A stretch of DNA of 64,000 bases from MGBC124762 sp048201935 (GCA_048201935.1 DBFBGR010000025.1:19033-83032); one strand, 5' to 3'; counted from the stretch's first letter, positions 1 to 8,662 are shown. Translations and numbers: made by a program. Notes: generated by a model not told the origin, from the letters alone.

Positions 1-1304
1 TCGGCGGTCATTTCATCCTTGTCGTTCATGGAGATGCTTATCTTCATACCCAGCGCGTCATCCATAGCGAGGGCAATGCCCGACGAGGTATCCTGCGGCT
101 GGGCAATGCCCAAGTCCATCGTATAGCCCTTCAGGGTCTCGCCGTTCAGATCCAGGGACAAGCTGAAATCCAGATAAACGTCATCCTCCGGATCGTCGCC
201 GGTATTCAGCGTATAGGTGGAGACATACTTGCCGTCCTTCTCCACAAAGCTCTCGTCGGCCAGGGTGGTGGCGATGTCTTCCACGGCCTTCTTGAGGTAG
301 GCGTAGTCATTGGCGGCGTCGTCAGGGACCAGCACAGTCCGAAGCAGGTCCAGCATGTCGATGTCCTTGACCTGGTCCATCAGCTCAGTCCAGTCGGTGT
401 CCATGCCCGAGAGCTTCATCAGCGAGGCCATGTCCAGCAGATACCAGGTGTCGGGGTCCAGCCCGGCCTCAGTGGCCAACGAGCCCATGTCCAGGTTCAT
501 ATAGAGCTTGCCGGTGGTCATGTCGCCCCGGACGGAGACGTCCACGCCCTGGGTCTTCAAAGCGTCCAACTGGACCTTGGCCTCGGCGGGGACGCTCTGG
601 CCGGACATCTGGGCCATCATGTCCATGTATTTGGTCATGTCCATCTTCATGTTCATGTCCATGTCCACCTTGTCCTCGCCCTCGGTGGTGCCCTTAACGG
701 CGCCATCTAAGGCCATGAATGGGCTGCCCATCATAGACACATCGGCGTCAAAGGTGGCGTCCATGTCCCAAATGCCCTCGTTGTACTTTGTGTCCATTGC
801 CGCCAGCTTCTCCACATAGGTGTAGCTCTTGCCCTCGGAGGCCTGGGCCAGCAGCTTGTCCAGGTCGATGACGATGGCGGTCTGGGCGGTCTGGTCCCAG
901 CCCACCGAGCAGCCGAAGGCCTGGGCGGCGAAGCGGACGGGGACATAGGTCCGCCAGGTGGCGGAGTCCACATAGGGGGCCACGTCCATGGTGATGGGGG
1001 TGGTCTTGCCGTCCTCGGTGACAGTGGCGGCGGTCTGGCCCAGGGTCATGGTCAGGGTCTTGCCGCCCCGGACGGCGGTGATGACATCGCCCTCGTTGCT
1101 GACCTCGGCGTCCATCGCCTCAAGGACGGCCCGGAAGGGCAGGAAGGTGCGCTGGTCCTTCACCTGGGGCACCGCGTCAGTAAAGGCCAGATCCTGACCG
1201 TCCAACTGGACCTTGATGGCGGGGGTCTCGTCGGCCAGGGCCACGCAGACCAGCAGCGTCAGGCAAAGGCCCAGGCACAGGGCCCAACGGAACGCTTTTT
1301 TCAT
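1..1304 (-). CDS. Secreted stalk-domain (copper amine oxidase N-terminal-like) protein, 3' end off the window
   Basis: At least 434 codons are visible; the gene runs off the left edge. It starts with a signal peptide (MKKAFRWALCLGLCLTLL, cleaved near residue 24). Residues 30-135 look like the 'stalk' domain often annotated copper amine oxidase N-terminal, with the paired motifs RTFLPFRAVLEAM and TYVPVRFAAQAFG. The rest is Met/Asp-rich with strictly alternating polar and hydrophobic residues (VDMDMNMKMDM), which suggests beta strands of a LolA/LppX-like lipid- or ligand-binding fold more than a metal site. The ATG follows a good AAGGAGGA ribosome-binding site. Family membership comes from motif memory. 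The substrate is unknown and no catalytic residues are visible. Confidence 0.75.
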   Translation of the reverse strand, partial: MKKAFRWALCLGLCLTLLVCVALADETPAIKVQLDGQDLAFTDAVPQVKDQRTFLPFRAVLEAMDAEVSNEGDVITAVRGGKTLTMTLGQTAATVTEDGKTTPITMDVAPYVDSATWRTYVPVRFAAQAFGCSVGWDQTAQTAIVIDLDKLLAQASEGKSYTYVEKLAAMDTKYNEGIWDMDATFDADVSMMGSPFMALDGAVKGTTEGEDKVDMDMNMKMDMTKYMDMMAQMSGQSVPAEAKVQLDALKTQGVDVSVRGDMTTGKLYMNLDMGSLATEAGLDPDTWYLLDMASLMKLSGMDTDWTELMDQVKDIDMLDLLRTVLVPDDAANDYAYLKKAVEDIATTLADESFVEKDGKYVSTYTLNTGDDPEDDVYLDFSLSLDLNGETLKGYTMDLGIAQPQDTSSGIALAMDDALGMKISISMNDKDEMTA

Positions 1305-1339
1305 GGAAAAGTCCTCCTTACATTTTCTGGGATGTCATC

Positions 1340-1368
1340 ATTATAGCAGTCCGTGTCGGCATTTGCAA
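1340..1368 (-). promoter_or_regulatory. SigA-type promoter of the stalk-domain gene
   Basis: Read on the minus strand, TTGCAA is followed by a 17-base spacer and a perfect TATAAT, about 35 bases before the start codon at 1304. Confidence 0.75.
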
Positions 1369-1377
1369 GGGGACAAG

Positions 1378-1407
1378 CAAAAAAGGGCAGCGGCTTTGCC
1401 GCTGCCC
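1378..1407 (-). terminator. Intrinsic terminator of the rubrerythrin cluster
   Basis: GGGCAGCGGC and its exact complement are separated by three bases and, on the minus strand, followed by a run of Ts. It lies just after the rubrerythrin stop and before the next promoter, so it separates the two transcription units. Confidence 0.85.
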
Positions 1408-1422
1408 TGGAAGGATATGCTT

Positions 1423-1959
1423 TTAATAGTTGACCTTGCGCAGCTCAAAATAGGCCTGGGGATGGGCGCAGACGGGGCAGACCTGGGGGGCGGACTTGCC
1501 GGTGTGGATGTGGCCGCAGTTGCGGCAGATCCAGACGTACTCCCCGTCGGGCTTCTGGAACACCAGGTCCTCCTTCAGATTTTTCAGCAGGGCCAGGTAG
1601 CGCTCCTCGTGCTCCTTCTCGATAGCGGCCACGCCCTCGAACATGGCGGCCAGGCGGTCAAAGCCCTCGGCCCGGGCGGTCTCGGCCATCTCCTTGTACA
1701 TGGCCGTCCACTCCTCGTTCTCCCCGGCGGCCGCGGCGGCCAGATTTTCGGCGGTGGAGCCAATGCCGCCCAGCTCCTTGAACCACAGCTTGGCGTGCTC
1801 CTTTTCGTTGTCGGCGGTCTCCTGGAAGATGGCGGCGATCTGCTCGTAGCCGTCCTTCTTGGCCCGGCTGGCAAAATAGGTGTACTTGTTCCGGGCCTGG
1901 CTCTCCCCGGCGAAGGCTTTCCAGAGATTGGCCTCGGTCTTGCTGCCCTTGAGTTCCAT
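1423..1959 (-). CDS. rbr: Rubrerythrin
   Basis: A 178-residue cytoplasmic non-haem iron protein that reduces hydrogen peroxide in anaerobes. The N-terminal ferritin-like four-helix part carries two Glu/ExxH-type iron-ligand sets (AFAGESQA and EKEHAKLW, then AAIEKEHEERY). The C-terminal 40 residues are a rubredoxin-like iron site with two CxxC pairs (CRNCGH and CPVCAHP). Length and domain order match classical rubrerythrin. The ATG follows AAGGAGCTG. It lies downstream of a superoxide reductase and a PerR-like repressor on the same strand, ending at a terminator, so peroxide-responsive co-transcription is likely. Confidence 0.95.
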   Translation of the reverse strand: MELKGSKTEANLWKAFAGESQARNKYTYFASRAKKDGYEQIAAIFQETADNEKEHAKLWFKELGGIGSTAENLAAAAAGENEEWTAMYKEMAETARAEGFDRLAAMFEGVAAIEKEHEERYLALLKNLKEDLVFQKPDGEYVWICRNCGHIHTGKSAPQVCPVCAHPQAYFELRKVNY

Positions 1960-2023
1960 ATGTAACAGCTCCTTTTCTTCATAAATTAAACTATATGTAC
2001 CCCGGCAGACCGGGGAAAGTGCC

Positions 2024-2392
2024 CTATTGGCCCATCCAGTAGTCGTGGAGGTCGCAGTAGGCGTAGGCGGTGACGGCCTCGGGCGTGGTCAGCGTTAGAG
2101 TGGGCTGGTCGCCGGGCCGGGGCAGGCGCACCACGGCGGTGTCGTCGGTGACGGCGGCGATGATCTGGATGGAGTGGCTCTCCTCCATGGGGTGGAGGAC
2201 CTCGCCCACCGACACGGTCACCGTCTCTCCCTCCCGAGTCAGGACGGGCACGTGCTTCTCCGCCGCGCCGTCAGAGGTGCCGGGGACCAGCTCCTCCATC
2301 TTCTGACCGCAGCAGAACAGCGGCACGCCCTTGTCCACCAACTTCCAGGCGATGTTGCCGCACACCTTACAGCGATAGAGCTTGAATTCCAT
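2024..2392 (-). CDS. Superoxide reductase (desulfoferrodoxin)
   Basis: 122 residues. It reduces superoxide to peroxide without making oxygen, as expected of a strict anaerobe. The N-terminal domain has the desulforedoxin-type Cys set (CKVCGN, then CC in LFCCGQ). The catalytic beta domain shows the Fe ligands EKHVP, HPMEESH and CDLHD, including the Glu-Lys-His catalytic motif. The start is MEFKLYRCKVC, preceded by AGGAGGTA; a longer open frame upstream has no ribosome-binding site and overlaps the perR-like gene. It lies 58 bases after the regulator and supplies peroxide to the rubrerythrin that follows. Confidence 0.95.
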   Translation of the reverse strand: MEFKLYRCKVCGNIAWKLVDKGVPLFCCGQKMEELVPGTSDGAAEKHVPVLTREGETVTVSVGEVLHPMEESHSIQIIAAVTDDTAVVRLPRPGDQPTLTLTTPEAVTAYAYCDLHDYWMGQ

Positions 2393-2450
2393 CTGAAATA
2401 CCTCCTGAAAATCAGACTTCTGGAGGTAGTATGGCCCGCTTTTCGGCCCT

Positions 2451-2831
2451 TTAATCTCCCTTGCCGGCGCAGGCGGCGCACAGGCCATAGAACACCGTGG
2501 CGTGGCGGTCCACCTTGCCGCAGACGGCGGCGGCTTGGTCTAAGCTCTCGTCGTAGGGCAGGTCCAGGTCCAGCACCCGGCCGCATTTTTCACAGCAGAA
2601 GTGGTGGTGCAGCGACACGTCGCCGTCAAAGCGCTCTACCGGGAAGGGCATGCGCCGCAGCTTGCCCTCGTCGGCCAAAAGATGGAGATTGCGGTACACT
2701 GTGCCCAGGCTCAAATTGGGGTGGTCGGGCTTCAGCGCGGCGTACACCATCTCGGCGGTGGGATGGGCCTTGGAGGCGTATACGGTATTGTATATGAGCT
2801 CGCGCTGCCGGGAATACCTTTGGGCGGCCAT
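2451..2831 (-). CDS. perR: Fur-family regulator, probably PerR
   Basis: 126 residues. The N-terminal winged helix includes the recognition region LSLGTVYRNLHLL. The C-terminal metal and dimer domain includes HHHFCCEKCGRVLDL and a closing LCAACAGK, giving the two CxxC pairs of the structural zinc site. In the family these proteins repress peroxide or metal genes. The neighbours, superoxide reductase and rubrerythrin, favour PerR over Fur or Zur. The start ATG follows AGGAGGTGC. Co-transcription with both downstream genes is inferred from strand and spacing. The exact metal is not deducible here. Confidence 0.88.
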   Translation of the reverse strand: MAAQRYSRQRELIYNTVYASKAHPTAEMVYAALKPDHPNLSLGTVYRNLHLLADEGKLRRMPFPVERFDGDVSLHHHFCCEKCGRVLDLDLPYDESLDQAAAVCGKVDRHATVFYGLCAACAGKGD

Positions 2832-2855
2832 AGCGCACCTCCTTAACAGGAATTG

Positions 2856-2870
2856 TTCTTATTATGAAAC
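2856..2870. promoter_or_regulatory. Candidate PerR-box-like operator
   Basis: TTCTTATTATGAAAC lies 25 bases upstream of the perR-like start. By eye it matches the PerR consensus (7-1-7, TTATAAT spacer ATTATAA) at about 9 of 14 positions. The match is imperfect and the call rests mainly on context, namely autoregulation of perR genes. Confidence 0.35.
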
Positions 2871-3004
2871 TAGAATAGCATAAAATCATAGAAAGCGCAA
2901 GGGATTTTTTCTCCGATTTTTTCCGGGTCTATTTTGGCCCGATGGGCGAAACACTACTTTCAGCGAAATGGCGTCAAGCCTTTCGTTGAGGGAGGAAACG
3001 AGAG

Positions 3005-3391
3005 ATGAAGAAGACTTGGATGACGATCTGTCTGGCCGCCCTTTTGGTCCTGCCTCTGGCGGGCTGCGGCGGCGACCGGACCGGCGGTGACGTGACCACG
3101 CCCAGTCCCAGCCCCAGCGCGGGCACGGGAGCGGACCACACCGTGCCCCCCAGCATGATGCCCGATCCCGACGACGGCTCGGACGACCTGGCCGGGGCTG
3201 ACGGCGTGGTGGGCGGCGACATGGCCGGGGACAACGGAGCCGGGAACACCGGCAATGGTAACGCCCCTGGCCAGGCGGACAACAGCCCCCTGGAGGACTT
3301 GGGCGAGGGCGTTCGGGACACTCTGGACGACATGGGCGACGCGGCTCGTGACATGGGCCGCAGCGCCCGCAACGCCATCGAGGGACGCTAA
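3005..3391 (+). CDS. Small Asp/Gly-rich lipoprotein of unknown function
   Basis: 128 residues. A lipoprotein signal (MKKTWMTICLAALLVLPLAG followed by Cys at about 21) shows export and lipid anchoring. The mature part is low complexity: Thr/Pro/Ser at first, then Asp/Gly/Asn-rich. It ends in a short charged segment (TLDDMGDAARDMGRSARNAI) that could form an amphipathic helix. The ribosome-binding site GAGGGAGGAAA precedes the ATG. I recognise no domain. It stands alone between the divergent perR cluster and the convergent purA, with a shared terminator after it. Similar spacer-like lipoproteins are common in this clade and give no function. Confidence 0.75.
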   Translation: MKKTWMTICLAALLVLPLAGCGGDRTGGDVTTPSPSPSAGTGADHTVPPSMMPDPDDGSDDLAGADGVVGGDMAGDNGAGNTGNGNAPGQADNSPLEDLGEGVRDTLDDMGDAARDMGRSARNAIEGR

Positions 3392-3396
3392 CGGCG

Positions 3397-3430
3397 AAAA
3401 AATGACCTGGCCTCGCGGCCAGGTCATTTT
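3397..3430. terminator. Bidirectional terminator between the lipoprotein gene and purA
   Basis: AAATGACCTGGCC and GGCCAGGTCATTT form a long perfect stem around a three-base loop, with A-runs and T-runs on either side, so it can stop transcription from both converging genes. Confidence 0.9.
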
Positions 3431-3440
3431 GTGTTTGTAT

Positions 3441-4724
3441 TTACTTGCGCATGGCGATCTCGTCGCGCTTGGGGCCGGTGGAGACGATGGTGATGGGCAC
3501 GCCAATGTGGGCTTCCAGGAAGGCCACGTAGTCCTGGGCTTCCTTGGGGAGTTTGGCAAAGTCGGTCTCACCCCGCACGTCGCACTTCCAGCCTGGCAGG
3601 GTCTCGAAGACGGGCTTGGCCCGCTCCAGGACCGGGGGCGTGGGGAAAATGTCGGTGACCTTGCCGTCGATCTCGTAGCCCACGCACACGGGGATCTGGT
3701 CCAGATAGCCCAGCACGTCCAGGCAGGTCAGGGCCACCTGGGTGGCGCCCTGGACCATGCAGCCGTACTTGGTGGCCACGCAGTCGAACCAGCCCACCCG
3801 GCGGGGCCGCCCGGTGGTGGCGCCGAACTCGCCCTTGTCGCCGCCCCGGCGGCGCAGCTCGTCGCCGGCCTCGCCGGTGACCTCGCTGACAAAGGGCTCG
3901 GTCTGGGAGCCCACGCAGGAGGAGTAGGCCTTGGTGACGGCGATCACGTCCTCAATAGACGTGGGCGGCACCGCCGCGCCTACGCAGCCGTAGCCCGCCA
4001 GAGTGTGGGAGGAGGTGGTCATGGGCACGATGCCTAGGTCCGGGTCCTTCATGGAGCCTAGCTGACCCTCCAGCAGGATGGTCTTACCCTGCTTCAGCGC
4101 GTCGTGGACAAAGCTTACCGCGTCGCCCACGTAGGGCCGGATGATCTCCCGCAGCTCCAAAAGCTCCGCCATCAGCGCGTCCAGCTCCAATTTGGGCTTG
4201 TGGTAGAGGTGCTCGAAGAGGACGTTTTTGATGTCCAACGCGTGGGCCAAACGCTCCCGCAGACGGGGCTCGTCAAAGAGGTCGCAGACCTGCACGCCGA
4301 TCTTGGCGTACTTGTCGGAGTAGAAGGGCGCAATGCCGCTCTTGGTGGAGCCGAAGGCCTTGCCCGCCAGCCGTTCCTCCTCATAGCCGTCCTGGAGCAC
4401 GTGGTAGGGCAGCAGCAGCTGGCACCGCTCCGAGACGATGAGGTTGGGTGCGGGCACGCCCTGGTCGGTGATGGACTGAAGCTCATTCACCAGCTTCTTC
4501 ACGTCCAGCGCCACGCCGTTGCCGATGACGTTGGTCACGTGGGGATAGAAGGTGCCCGAGGGCAGGATGTGCAGAGCGAAGCGGCCGTAATCGTTGATGA
4601 TGGTATGTCCGGCGTTGGCCCCGCCCTGAAAGCGGATGACCACGTCCGACTGCCGGGCCAGGAGATCGGTGATCTTGCCCTTGCCCTCGTCGCCCCAGTT
4701 GGCGCCGACGATCGCTTTGACCAT
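3441..4724 (-). CDS. purA: Adenylosuccinate synthetase
   Basis: 427 residues, normal length. It condenses IMP and aspartate with GTP to adenylosuccinate, the first committed step to AMP. The N-terminal phosphate loop is ANWGDEGKGK. The IMP/GTP-contact region TTGRPRRVGWFDCVA lies near residue 300, and the C-terminal STGPKRDE motif binds the GTP base. An upstream-extended reading frame exists, but MVKAIVGANWG at 4724 has the ribosome-binding site GGAGGTAC and matches the family start. It is transcribed alone, divergently from pheST, from the promoter at 4800-4828. Confidence 0.97.
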   Translation of the reverse strand: MVKAIVGANWGDEGKGKITDLLARQSDVVIRFQGGANAGHTIINDYGRFALHILPSGTFYPHVTNVIGNGVALDVKKLVNELQSITDQGVPAPNLIVSERCQLLLPYHVLQDGYEEERLAGKAFGSTKSGIAPFYSDKYAKIGVQVCDLFDEPRLRERLAHALDIKNVLFEHLYHKPKLELDALMAELLELREIIRPYVGDAVSFVHDALKQGKTILLEGQLGSMKDPDLGIVPMTTSSHTLAGYGCVGAAVPPTSIEDVIAVTKAYSSCVGSQTEPFVSEVTGEAGDELRRRGGDKGEFGATTGRPRRVGWFDCVATKYGCMVQGATQVALTCLDVLGYLDQIPVCVGYEIDGKVTDIFPTPPVLERAKPVFETLPGWKCDVRGETDFAKLPKEAQDYVAFLEAHIGVPITIVSTGPKRDEIAMRK

Positions 4725-4799
4725 GGTAGTACCTCCGCGCCCCTGGATTCGCAGCCCGTTGGGGTCTGCCTTTTCAAAGGCGCAAACACATACACCATA

Positions 4800-4828
4800 A
4801 GTATACTCGAAGCGAACAAAAAAGGCAA
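4800..4828 (-). promoter_or_regulatory. SigA-type promoter of purA
   Basis: On the minus strand TTGCCT, a 17-base spacer and TATACT lie about 75 bases upstream of the purA start. No purine riboswitch is evident in the short leader. Confidence 0.75.
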
Positions 4829-4880
4829 GTACAAGACTTTCGCTGTGTGGTGTTTCTTGTCCAAGCGGCGAAATAAAGTC

Positions 4881-4909
4881 TTGCATTTGCCACAAAAGTG
4901 TGGTATTAT
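4881..4909 (+). promoter_or_regulatory. SigA-type promoter of the pheST T-box leader
   Basis: TTGCAT, a 17-base spacer and TATTAT lie at the expected distance upstream of the T-box leader. Confidence 0.7.
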
Positions 4910-4929
4910 ACCCTCTGTTCAAACGCTGA

Positions 4930-5161
4930 GAACAGGAAAATAGCGCCCGATGCCTTACAAGAGAGGCTCCGTCATCGGCTGAAAGCGGAGCTTGGGGACA
5001 AGCGCTTGGTTCGCCTGGGAGCGGTCCGGCTGACAAGGCCGGGACGGGTGGCGCACGTTATGAGCCAAGAGTGTACGCCGCGTGAAAAGCGGGCGTAAAT
5101 GTGGGTGGTACCGCGGAAGGAATGCCTTTCGTCCCTGTCTATGGGGATGGAGGGCTTTTTT
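4930..5161 (+). promoter_or_regulatory. T-box riboswitch (Phe) with terminator, leader of pheST
   Basis: The conserved T-box sequence GGTGGTACCGCGGA is at 5104-5117. An AGAGAG motif of upper Stem I is near 4960. TTC at 5010-5012 is the likely specifier codon, which fits the downstream Phe-tRNA synthetase genes. A competing intrinsic terminator at 5124-5161 has a 12-base-pair stem (GCCTTTCGTCCC with GGGATGGAGGGC) followed by seven Ts. Uncharged tRNA-Phe should stabilise the antiterminator and switch on pheST. The outer 5' boundary is approximate. Confidence 0.92.
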
Positions 5162-5189
5162 GTTTGCATTTTTGTAAGGAGGAAGAAAA

Positions 5190-6221
5190 ATGGGTATCCG
5201 AGAAGACCTGGCCAGGGTCAAGGCCGAGGGCCTGGCGGCGCTGGAGAAGACGGCGGCAGGGGAGGAGTTAGAGGCCCTGCGGCTGAAGTACCTGGGCAAA
5301 AAGGGCGAGCTCACCGCCCTTTTGAAGCAGATGGGCGGCCTGAGCGCCGAAGAGCGGCCAGTGGTGGGGCAGATCGCCAACGACGTGCGCGAGGCCCTCA
5401 CCGAGGCCATCGCCCGGCAGCAGGAGAAGCTGGAGTCCGCCGCGCTGGACACCAAGCTGGCGCTGGAGACGGTGGACGTGACCATCCCCGGCAAGGCCCC
5501 TAAGACCGGCCACCGCCACCCCATGTATATCGCCCTGGACGAGATCAAGGACGTGTTCGTGGGCATGGGCTTTACCGTGCTGGACGGCCCGGAGATCGAG
5601 CTGGGCGAGCTGAACTTCGACCGGCTCAACGCCGAGCCCGGCCACCCCAGCCGGGACTGGTCGGACACCTTCTATTTTGATGCCGACGAGCGGGTCATGC
5701 TTCGCTCCCAGACCTCGCCCATGCAGGTCCGGGCCATGGACTCCATGCCTCTGCCCATCCGCATCATCGCCCCGGGACGGGTCTACCGCAAGGACGAGGT
5801 GGACGCCACCCACTCGCCCATGTTCCACCAGGTGGAGGGCATGGTCATCGACAAGAACGTCACTATGGCCGACCTCAAGGGCACGCTGAACCTGCTGGCC
5901 GAGCAGCTCTTTGGCCAGGGCACCGTCACACGCTTTCGCCCCCACCACTTCCCCTTCACCGAGCCCAGCTGCGAGATGGACGTGCAGTGCCACAAGTGCG
6001 GCGGCGCGGGCTGCCCCACCTGTAAGGGCGAGGGCTGGATCGAGCTTTTGGGCGCGGGGATGATACACCCCCGGGTGCTGGAGATGGCGGGCATCGACCC
6101 CAACGAGTGGTCCGGCTGGGCCTTCGGTATGGGGTTGGAGCGCACCGCCATGCGCCGCTTTAAGATCGACGACCTGCGGCTCATTTTTGAAAACGATGTC
6201 CGATTCCTGGAGCAATTTTAA
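5190..6221 (+). CDS. pheS: Phenylalanine-tRNA ligase alpha subunit
   Basis: 343 residues, the usual length. It is the catalytic alpha subunit of the (alpha-beta)2 enzyme that charges tRNA-Phe in the cytoplasm. The N-terminal 90 residues form the coiled-coil tRNA-binding arm. The class II core has motif 2 (GRVYRKDEVDATHSPMFHQ), a Cys-rich insert typical of Firmicutes (CHKCGGAGCPTCKGEGW) and motif 3 (GMGLERTAMRRF). The ATG follows AAGGAGGAAG, right after the T-box terminator. pheT follows 18 bases downstream. Expression is controlled by the Phe T-box. Confidence 0.98.
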   Translation: MGIREDLARVKAEGLAALEKTAAGEELEALRLKYLGKKGELTALLKQMGGLSAEERPVVGQIANDVREALTEAIARQQEKLESAALDTKLALETVDVTIPGKAPKTGHRHPMYIALDEIKDVFVGMGFTVLDGPEIELGELNFDRLNAEPGHPSRDWSDTFYFDADERVMLRSQTSPMQVRAMDSMPLPIRIIAPGRVYRKDEVDATHSPMFHQVEGMVIDKNVTMADLKGTLNLLAEQLFGQGTVTRFRPHHFPFTEPSCEMDVQCHKCGGAGCPTCKGEGWIELLGAGMIHPRVLEMAGIDPNEWSGWAFGMGLERTAMRRFKIDDLRLIFENDVRFLEQF

Positions 6222-6239
6222 GAAAGGAGGCTGACTAAG

Positions 6240-8639
6240 ATGGATCTTTCCCGTAAATGGCTTGACGAGTTCACCCGCGTGTCCGCCTCCGACAAGGAGT
6301 TTGCCGAGGCTATGACCCTCTCGGGCTCCAAGGTGGAGACCACCTCCATCGAGGGCCAGGACATCAAGAACGTGGTGGTGGGCCAGGTGAAGACCCTGGA
6401 GCGCCATCCCGACAGCGACCATATGTGGATCTGCCAGGTGGAGGTGGGGCAGAAGAGCCCCATCCAGATCGTCACCGGCGCCCAGAACCTCCACGAGGGG
6501 GACTTTGTCCCCGTGGCCCTGGACGATTCCTACCTTCCCGGCGATGTTCACATCACCGCCGGAACGCTCCGGGGCGTGGAGAGTAACGGCATGCTGTGCT
6601 CGCTCAAGGAGCTGGGCCTGACCGACCACGACTTCCCCTACGCCATCGAGGACGGCATCTTCGTGCTCAGCGCCGACCCTGAGCTCTCGGGCAAGCTCAT
6701 CTGCGGTCAGGATGTGAAGACCGCCATCGCCTTTGACGACCACGTCGTGGAGTTCGAGATCACCCCCAACCGGCCCGACTGTTTGAGCGTCATCGGCCTG
6801 GCCCGGGAGGCCGCCGCCACCTTCGACACGCCTCTGAAGCTCCATACCCCGGTGGTGAAGGGCGGGGCAGAGGGCAACCTGGCCGAGCTGCTGGATGTGG
6901 AGACCCCGGCGGCGGAGCTGGTGCCCCGGTACACCGCCCGGATGGTCCGCAACGTGAAGATTGCGCCCTCGCCCCTTTGGATGCGCCAGCGGCTGCGGGC
7001 CATGGGGGTGCGGCCCATCAACAACATTGTGGACATCACCAACTACGTCATGCTGGAGTACGGCCAGCCCATGCACGCCTTCGACTACCGCTATGTGCAT
7101 GGCGGCAAGATCGTCGTCCGCACCGCCAGCGAGGGTGAGAAGCTCACCACCCTGGACGGCAAGGAGCACACCCTTACCGCCAACCACCTGGTCATTGCCG
7201 ACGAGACCCGGGCTGTGGGCCTGGCGGGCATCATGGGCGGGGAGAACTCCGAGATCGTGGACGACACCGTGGACGTGGTCTTCGAGTCCGCCTGCTTCGA
7301 CGGCACCTGCATCCGTAAGGGCGCTTTGGCCCTGGGTATGCGAACCGAGGCCAGCGCCAAGTTCGAAAAGGGCCTGGACCCCATGAACACCCTGCCCGCC
7401 GTGGACCGGGCCTGCGAGCTCGTCGAGCTGCTGGGCGCGGGCCAGGTGGTGGACGGCGTCATCGACATCCTCAACTTCGTCCCCCAACCCACAGTGCTGG
7501 AGCTGGAGCCGGACAAGATCAACGCCCTGCTGGGCACCGATGTGCCTGAAGCGGACATGGTGTCCATCCTTCAAAAGCTGGACTTCCAGGTGGAGGGCCG
7601 CGCTGTCACCGTGCCCTCTTGGCGTGGCGATGTGAAGCGCATGGCGGACCTTGCCGAGGAGGTGGCCCGGTTCTACGGCTACGACAACATCCCCACCACC
7701 CTCATGCGGGGCCAGACCACCGTGGGCGGCTATTCCCCCGAGGAGCAGTTGGAGCGCCGCCTGGGCCAGACCGCCCGGGCCATGGGCTTTGACGAGATCA
7801 TCACCTATTCCTTCATCAGCCCCACCTATTACGATAAGATCCGCTGGCCCCAGGACGGACAGCGGCGCAAGTCCTTCAAGATCCTGAACCCCCTGGGCGA
7901 GGACACCTCCATCATGCGCACCACGCCTCTGCCCTCCATGCTGGAGATCCTGACCCGGAACCACAATTTCCGCAATCCCGACGTGAAGCTCTACGAGGTG
8001 GCCCGGACCTACCTCCCCGGCGGGGCCGACGGCCTGGCCCATGAGGCCAAGTACCTGACTCTGGGCGCGTACGGTGAGGGGATGGACTTCTTCGCCATCA
8101 AGGGCGCGGTGGAGACGGTGCTAAAGGACCTGCGCTGCGAGAACGTGAGCTTTGTGGCCGTCACGGAGAACCCCTCCTACCACCCTGGCCGCTGCGCCAG
8201 CGTGTGGGCCGGCGGCCAGGTCATCGGCGTGGTGGGGCAGATCCACCCGCTGGTGTGCAAGAACTACGGCGTGGACCAGGACCTCTACTGCGCCGAGCTG
8301 TCCCTGGCGGCGCTGATGGAGGCCAAGGGCCCGGGGGCTGTCTACACGCCGCTGCCCAAGTTCCCCTCGGTCACCCGGGACATCGCCGTGGTGTGCGACC
8401 AGGCCGTCACCGTGGGCCAACTGGAGGACTGCATCGCCCGTGGGGCCAAGGGCCTTTTGAAGGCCGTTGCCCTCTTTGACATCTACACCGGCAGCCCCAT
8501 CCCCGAGGGCAAAAAGTCCGTGGCCTTCAACCTGACCCTCCGGGCCGACGACCGTAGCCTCACCAGCGAGGAGGCCGACGAGGACGTGAAGAGCATCCTG
8601 GCCGCTTTGGAGAGCGAGCTGGGCGCGGTGCTGCGTTAA
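6240..8639 (+). CDS. pheT: Phenylalanine-tRNA ligase beta subunit
   Basis: 799 residues. It is the partner of PheS, carrying the editing and tRNA-recognition modules. In order there are: an N-terminal OB-type tRNA-binding domain (about 40-155, with the KSPIQIVTGAQN region), the B3/B4 editing region, the B5 domain in the middle, a degenerate class II core (around 480-680), and a C-terminal ferredoxin-fold anticodon-binding domain with the KFPSVTRDIAVV motif. The ribosome-binding site AAAGGAGG precedes the ATG. It is the last gene under the T-box; the next gene has its own promoter. Confidence 0.98.
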   Translation: MDLSRKWLDEFTRVSASDKEFAEAMTLSGSKVETTSIEGQDIKNVVVGQVKTLERHPDSDHMWICQVEVGQKSPIQIVTGAQNLHEGDFVPVALDDSYLPGDVHITAGTLRGVESNGMLCSLKELGLTDHDFPYAIEDGIFVLSADPELSGKLICGQDVKTAIAFDDHVVEFEITPNRPDCLSVIGLAREAAATFDTPLKLHTPVVKGGAEGNLAELLDVETPAAELVPRYTARMVRNVKIAPSPLWMRQRLRAMGVRPINNIVDITNYVMLEYGQPMHAFDYRYVHGGKIVVRTASEGEKLTTLDGKEHTLTANHLVIADETRAVGLAGIMGGENSEIVDDTVDVVFESACFDGTCIRKGALALGMRTEASAKFEKGLDPMNTLPAVDRACELVELLGAGQVVDGVIDILNFVPQPTVLELEPDKINALLGTDVPEADMVSILQKLDFQVEGRAVTVPSWRGDVKRMADLAEEVARFYGYDNIPTTLMRGQTTVGGYSPEEQLERRLGQTARAMGFDEIITYSFISPTYYDKIRWPQDGQRRKSFKILNPLGEDTSIMRTTPLPSMLEILTRNHNFRNPDVKLYEVARTYLPGGADGLAHEAKYLTLGAYGEGMDFFAIKGAVETVLKDLRCENVSFVAVTENPSYHPGRCASVWAGGQVIGVVGQIHPLVCKNYGVDQDLYCAELSLAALMEAKGPGAVYTPLPKFPSVTRDIAVVCDQAVTVGQLEDCIARGAKGLLKAVALFDIYTGSPIPEGKKSVAFNLTLRADDRSLTSEEADEDVKSILAALESELGAVLR

Positions 8640-8662
8640 CGGAAATTTTACTTTATCCGCTC

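Noticed and set aside
600..700. Met/Asp-rich stretch of the first gene as a copper-binding motif
   Set aside because: Strict alternation of polar and Met residues fits beta strands of a LolA/LppX-like fold better than Cu-binding Met motifs, and there is no His.
4725..5036. N-terminally extended purA start
   Set aside because: The extension would read through the purA promoter and the divergent T-box leader. The internal ATG has the ribosome-binding site and matches the family.
5268..8042. Very long open frame on the minus strand opposite pheS/pheT (over 900 codons)
   Set aside because: It mirrors the codon pattern of pheST in a GC-rich genome. Its His/Gly/Val/Leu-rich composition and lack of domains mark it as a shadow.
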